Shown in pieces: positions 60,000 through 64,000 of a stretch of DNA of 64,000 nucleotides (its first letter is position 1; each line of letters begins with the position of its first letter). Position numbers and translations under genes: made by a program. The stretch is from Larix kaempferi (lineage: Eukaryota; Streptophyta; Pinopsida; Pinales; Pinaceae): NCBI GenBank assembly GCA_027924585.1, contig BSBM01000092.1:12275501-12339500 (forward strand), given 5' to 3'. The notes below the pieces were generated by a model. It had not been told where the DNA came from. It was given only the letters and a program-made list of their open reading frames with translations, and made no database searches.

Positions 60000-61640
60000 A
60001 CGTTGACAAAAAAATGCTCACCTACTTGTAATTCTTTCTCAGTTCTTTTTAAATCTGCATGACTCTTTTGTCTATCTTATGCAACTTTCAAATTGCTTTG
60101 TACCTGCTTCACTGTTAGTTCCATCTCTTTCAATAATTCAGGTCCTAACATCAATCTATCAACTGGATTACTCGATGAGATAGGAGTATTACACTTCCTA
60201 CCATACAGAATTTCAAAAGGACTAAGTTTAACTGAAGCTTGATAGTAATTATTATAAGCAAATTCAACTAAGTGCAGATATTCTTCCTATTTAGTTGGTT
60301 GATATTTAACATACACTCTTAACATATCCTCTAAAATCTGATTCACTCTTTCCATTTCTCCATCTATTTGCGGATGAAAATATGTGCCGAAATTTAGTTT
60401 AGTATCCAAACCTTTAAACAAAGACTTCCAGAAATTTTCAGTAAATTTAGAATCTCGATCAGAAATTATTACCTTAGGAATTCCATGCAAACAAAAAACT
60501 GGCTTCATAAACACATTAGCAATGTTAGCAGCCTTAAAAATAGTTTTAACGGGTATAAAATGAGCTACTTTGCTAAGCTTATCTACTACTACCATTATCG
60601 AATCATTCTGCTTTTGATTTTTAGGCAAGCCAGTTCTAAAATCAATGCTGATAATTTCTCACTTCCACTTTGGAATTGGCAATGGCTGTAATAGGCCAGT
60701 TGGGTGTTGATGCTCAACTTTAACTTGCTGACATTCAAAGCACCTAGCTATGTATTCAGCCACCTCATTCTTCATATTTGGCCAAAAGTAATATTTTCTT
60801 AACATTGTTATCATCTTTTGGTAACGAGGGTGTCCTGAATAAGGAATTTTATGTACTTCATTTAAAATCAACAAGTTAATTTAAGGTATAGTAGGCACAT
60901 AAAGTCTATTTTTATACAACATTAAACTCTTTTCATTTAAATTGTAATTTGTTATTAAGTTTTCAGAATTATTTTCTGCAACTTTTTCCTGTAATTTCTG
61001 ATAATTTTTATCCAGTTTTATTCCTTCTTCAAGTTGATTTTCTAAATTTGTTTTATAAGTACTGATTGCTGCCATAAAATTTAATTTTGCATTCCTACTT
61101 AATGCATCAGCCACCTTATTTGCTTTACCTTTTATGTGTTGAATCTCGAAATCATATTTGCTAAGGAAAGCTAACCACCTAGCTTGTCTTGCGTTCAGAT
61201 TTGGTTGATCCAACAAATATTTTAGACCTTTATTACTTGTCATTAATGAAAATTTTATACTGATGAAATGATGGCGCCACATCTTTAAAGCATGTATCAC
61301 GACAACCAACTCTAAATCATAGGTAGCGTAGTTCTTTTCATAAATTTTCAGCTTTCTTGACTCATACATTATTACGTGACCTTCTTGTGTTAAGACTCCG
61401 CCAAGGCTATCATTGCATGAATCTGTGCATACAACAAATTCCTTGTTTGGATTTGCAATTTTTAGAATAGGTGCAGTAGTTAACAGTTCTTTTACTTTCT
61501 TACAACTTTCTTCACACTTTTGATTCCAAACAATTTTTTTTCCCTTTTTATGTAAAGAGGTTATGGGATTTGCGATTCTTGAGAATCCTTCTATAAGTTT
61601 TCTGTAGTAACTTGTAATTCACATGAACGATCGTACATCT
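60000..61640 (-). pseudogene. Gypsy-A RNase H and integrase remnant, copy 2
   Basis: Same truncated region as 14112-15752, broken off at the same integrase position. Readable are FEIQHIKGKANKVADALSR (61369-60881), HKIPYSGH...CFECQQVK (60874-60659) and ISDRDSKF..ERVNQ (60628-60287). Stops and frameshifts are partly different from copy 1, so both have decayed separately since duplication. Confidence 0.87.
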
Positions 61641-61643
61641 GTT

Positions 61644-64000
61644 TAGTAGTACAAAATGAGAGATAAGCAACCAAAAAAACGACCAAAATCCACATATAAA
61701 TGACCACTTTTGAGTTGGTGACCACTAGTAGCATATTAGTGGCCATATATCACACAAAAAAAAATGTGGTCATATTTAGCTTGGTCATTTATAGCGTATC
61801 TTGTGGTCATATATATGGTCATTAATGGTCACGTGATAAATGACCACTAATTTGCTACTAGCGATCACCAACTCAAAAGTGGTCATTTATATGCATATTT
61901 TGGTCACTTATCTCTCATCTTGTAATGGTGGTCGCTTATATGCAAATTTTGGTCATTTTTTTAGTCATTTATCTCTTTTTAGTGGTTTCAGAATATAAAT
62001 AGGGCACGGTGGAATCGAACCACCAACCTCCTACCTATAAGGCAGGTGCTCTACCATTGATCTAGCACCCTTAAATAGAATTCCATATGGATTGATATAA
62101 GAATAAAATTTCCAATAGTTAACACCATCTTGCCAAATTATGGAAAATGGGTGCTTATACTCTCTTACATTGGAATTACAATTCTCTAAAGAACACTCAA
62201 CTTGAAAAATTCAGTGCATTGATTGACAGATTGCAACACTTTTAAAGTCAAGCCATAATTGATGGTTAAGCCCCTCTAGGATGATCAAGCAATGAAATAT
62301 ATAATAATCAAAATGAGAGTGTGAATGAAGATGAACTTAGTTTTCATGTCAACAAACCTTCTTTTAATCACACAAGAAGTAGCTCTGAACTTTGAAGTTG
62401 TTTCTTTGCTTTTAACTCCAACAGAAAATTGATCACCATGTTCCCTTTCAAAGATAGGTATTCTCTTTCAAGCAGTAAATCTAACACCATATGAACACTG
62501 GAGCATACTATTATCACAAAAGTCTTCCATGCCAAATTCCCAATCTGACTTGTCTTGCACTACTCCATTGAGTCAAATGTCTAGCTTACCATTGTTTGTT
62601 TGGAAAACTATACATCACCTTTTACCAAAATATTACCAAATGTTTAAATACTTATTTAAAATTATTATAAATTATTTGATTTTATATAATAATTTTATAT
62701 AGGTGTTTTAGGTTAATCTTCGTTAAAAAAGAACTTTTTTTTTTACTTAATTCCCTTCCTAAGTCGAGTTCCGTCCACTAATTATTTTTTTATTGTTTCT
62801 GCAATGACATCCTGCACCCATCCTTGCCACACACCACTTTATTAAATGACATTTTCCACCCATCCTTGGGACACCACTTTATTAAATTTTTATCATTCTT
62901 GGTACGCCTGGGTCTACATGCTAGCTACTGGAAACAAGTGCCACTCAAAGTGTTTTTGGACTTGAGCCAGTCAAGATGCTGTGAACTATTCCATGGTTAT
63001 GGACTTGAGGATATCCTTTATATGATAGACATCATGCTCCCTTAATAATATACTTGGCTACGGGCACACAAAAATTCATTCCACTGGAGGTATAGCGGTA
63101 GCTACATTCGCTACAAAATCGAGCATTCAGTCTTCATATAATATAACCACTGGTGAATGCAAGAGCCTGACACTTCTGACAGAAGGGACGTTCTTCTTTC
63201 CAAGTCACCCCAACAATATGCGACTGCAATGTACACAAGTCATAATATCAATCCATGAGATTTGATATTTCCCACACGGTCTTTTCCAAACAACATGCAA
63301 TCTTCATCAAAACGTAGTCTACTAGTCATAAGCAAGAAAGTGGAGCAGTATCCAAGTTGCTATGTTTGTGTAACCACTAAACTCCACACACTAGGTTTTG
63401 TATGTCTCCACTCAACTCCACGCAGTAAAAATGTGGTGACTCTTATTCTAGACACAAATTTGAAGAAGAGCAATTGAATATTGGTGACTGGAATGGTATA
63501 GAGGAGGAGCACTCCGGAAATAATGATCTCAAGGATATTGGCCTCCAAATCTCAAACAATGAGTGCCGACATACACATATATATAGCATTCAGAAGTAGG
63601 TCACAAGCAACTATACCCAATACGGATTTCAAGTGGATTAGGGATTTTGGGGAAAAACAAACTGAGAAAAATGCTAGGAATTCTCATCCTGGGAATTTCC
63701 TCACGATTAGCTCAGAAGGGAATGACCTATACTTAGATATTATTGTAGCAAAGAATACTAGAATGGTCACGCATCCAAATGCCCGACACAAAGATAAAAC
63801 TTTTCCAATACGTAGGCAGGGAGGAAACTACGTAAGGAAATAACGTATAGAGAAACACACAAGGTGAAATCTAAGCAGAATGCAGGGATGAGAGCAGTTC
63901 TGGCAGAGAAGGATAGAGGAGGAAGTGGGTAGACTGATGATTTACAGGATTTGAAACCACTATCAGGTTGCCCACAACAAAAAATAGAGAAATTGGCTAG
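61644..64000. mobile_element. CACTA-like element left portion, copy 2 (incomplete)
   Basis: Begins TAGTAGTACAAAATGAGA after GTT (61641-61643), as in copy 1. It includes the foldback unit (61644-61993) and then colinear interior up to the window end. Its right end is outside the window. Confidence 0.75.
62000..62071 (-). tRNA. tRNA-like gene, anticodon UAU (Ile-type), copy 2
   Basis: Same cloverleaf as 16124-16195. The anticodon stem here is fully paired (CCTGC with GTAGG, one G-U), and the perfect T-arm GGTGG-TTCGATT-CCACC is kept. Fold retention in both copies argues that it was a real tRNA or a tRNA-derived head before duplication. Confidence 0.5.

Larger units (their letters stand above)
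54909..64000. repeat. Long direct repeat, copy 2 (runs off the window)
   Basis: Colinear with 9327-18084 and longer, mainly through a 394-bp segment at 56205-56598. It contains the block X equivalent (54909-59999), a Gypsy-A RNase H/integrase copy, the CACTA left end at 61644 and a tRNA-like gene. The last bases match position 18084 of copy 1, so the repeat continues outside the window. Confidence 0.85.

Overview
This is nuclear DNA from a land plant. It holds one apparently intact protein gene at the left, followed by a deep nest of plant transposable elements. Plant origin rests on the plant-type TPR/SET-domain gene, F-box and receptor-like-kinase remnants, Ty3/gypsy elements with methionine-initiator-tRNA-type primer sites, a CACTA-type element and a tRNA-derived SINE. 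LTRs of about 4 kb and deep nesting suggest a large genome. A gymnosperm is plausible but not shown.

Layout. 1-9.3 kb is AT-rich, gene-bearing DNA. It has an intact intronless TPR/SET gene (minus, 1804-4182) with a TATA box and telo-box tandem repeats upstream, a decayed F-box/LRR gene between two related foldback elements, and a SINE. 9.3-18.1 kb is the first copy of a long direct repeat whose second copy starts at 54.9 kb and runs off the window. Both copies hold an uncharacterised block (X), the RNase H/integrase end of a dead gypsy element (Gypsy-A), and the left end of a CACTA-like element inserted in it.

The nest can be ordered from its target-site duplications (TSDs). Gypsy-A (minus) came first: gag to RT lies at 26.26-28.90 kb and RNase H/integrase at 14.11-15.75 kb. 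A 10.5-kb CACTA-like element (15756-26255, TSD GTT) splits its pol reading between RT and RNase H. This cargo includes a tRNA-like gene and a receptor-kinase pseudogene. Gypsy-B (minus, 29941-54016, TSD TTATC) later entered a Gypsy-A LTR. Most recently a 10.7-kb element with 3809-bp LTRs, a Met-tRNA primer site, a polypurine tract and no coding capacity (31036-41730, TSD GTGGA) entered the 3' LTR of Gypsy-B. It has the layout of a large retrotransposon derivative (LARD). Its LTRs differ at only six positions that I found, and the matching unoccupied site is present in the other Gypsy-B LTR at 50860-50864.

The strongest candidates for something undescribed are the near-identical-LTR noncoding LARD with repeated hairpins upstream of its polypurine tract, the 10.5-kb CACTA-like cargo element whose left end is itself a foldback unit, interleaved inverted repeats near that element's right end, and tRNA T-arm-like hairpins in the gypsy LTRs. 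No working transposase, gag or pol frame was found. Everything was read by eye, so identities and boundaries are approximate unless an exact motif is given.
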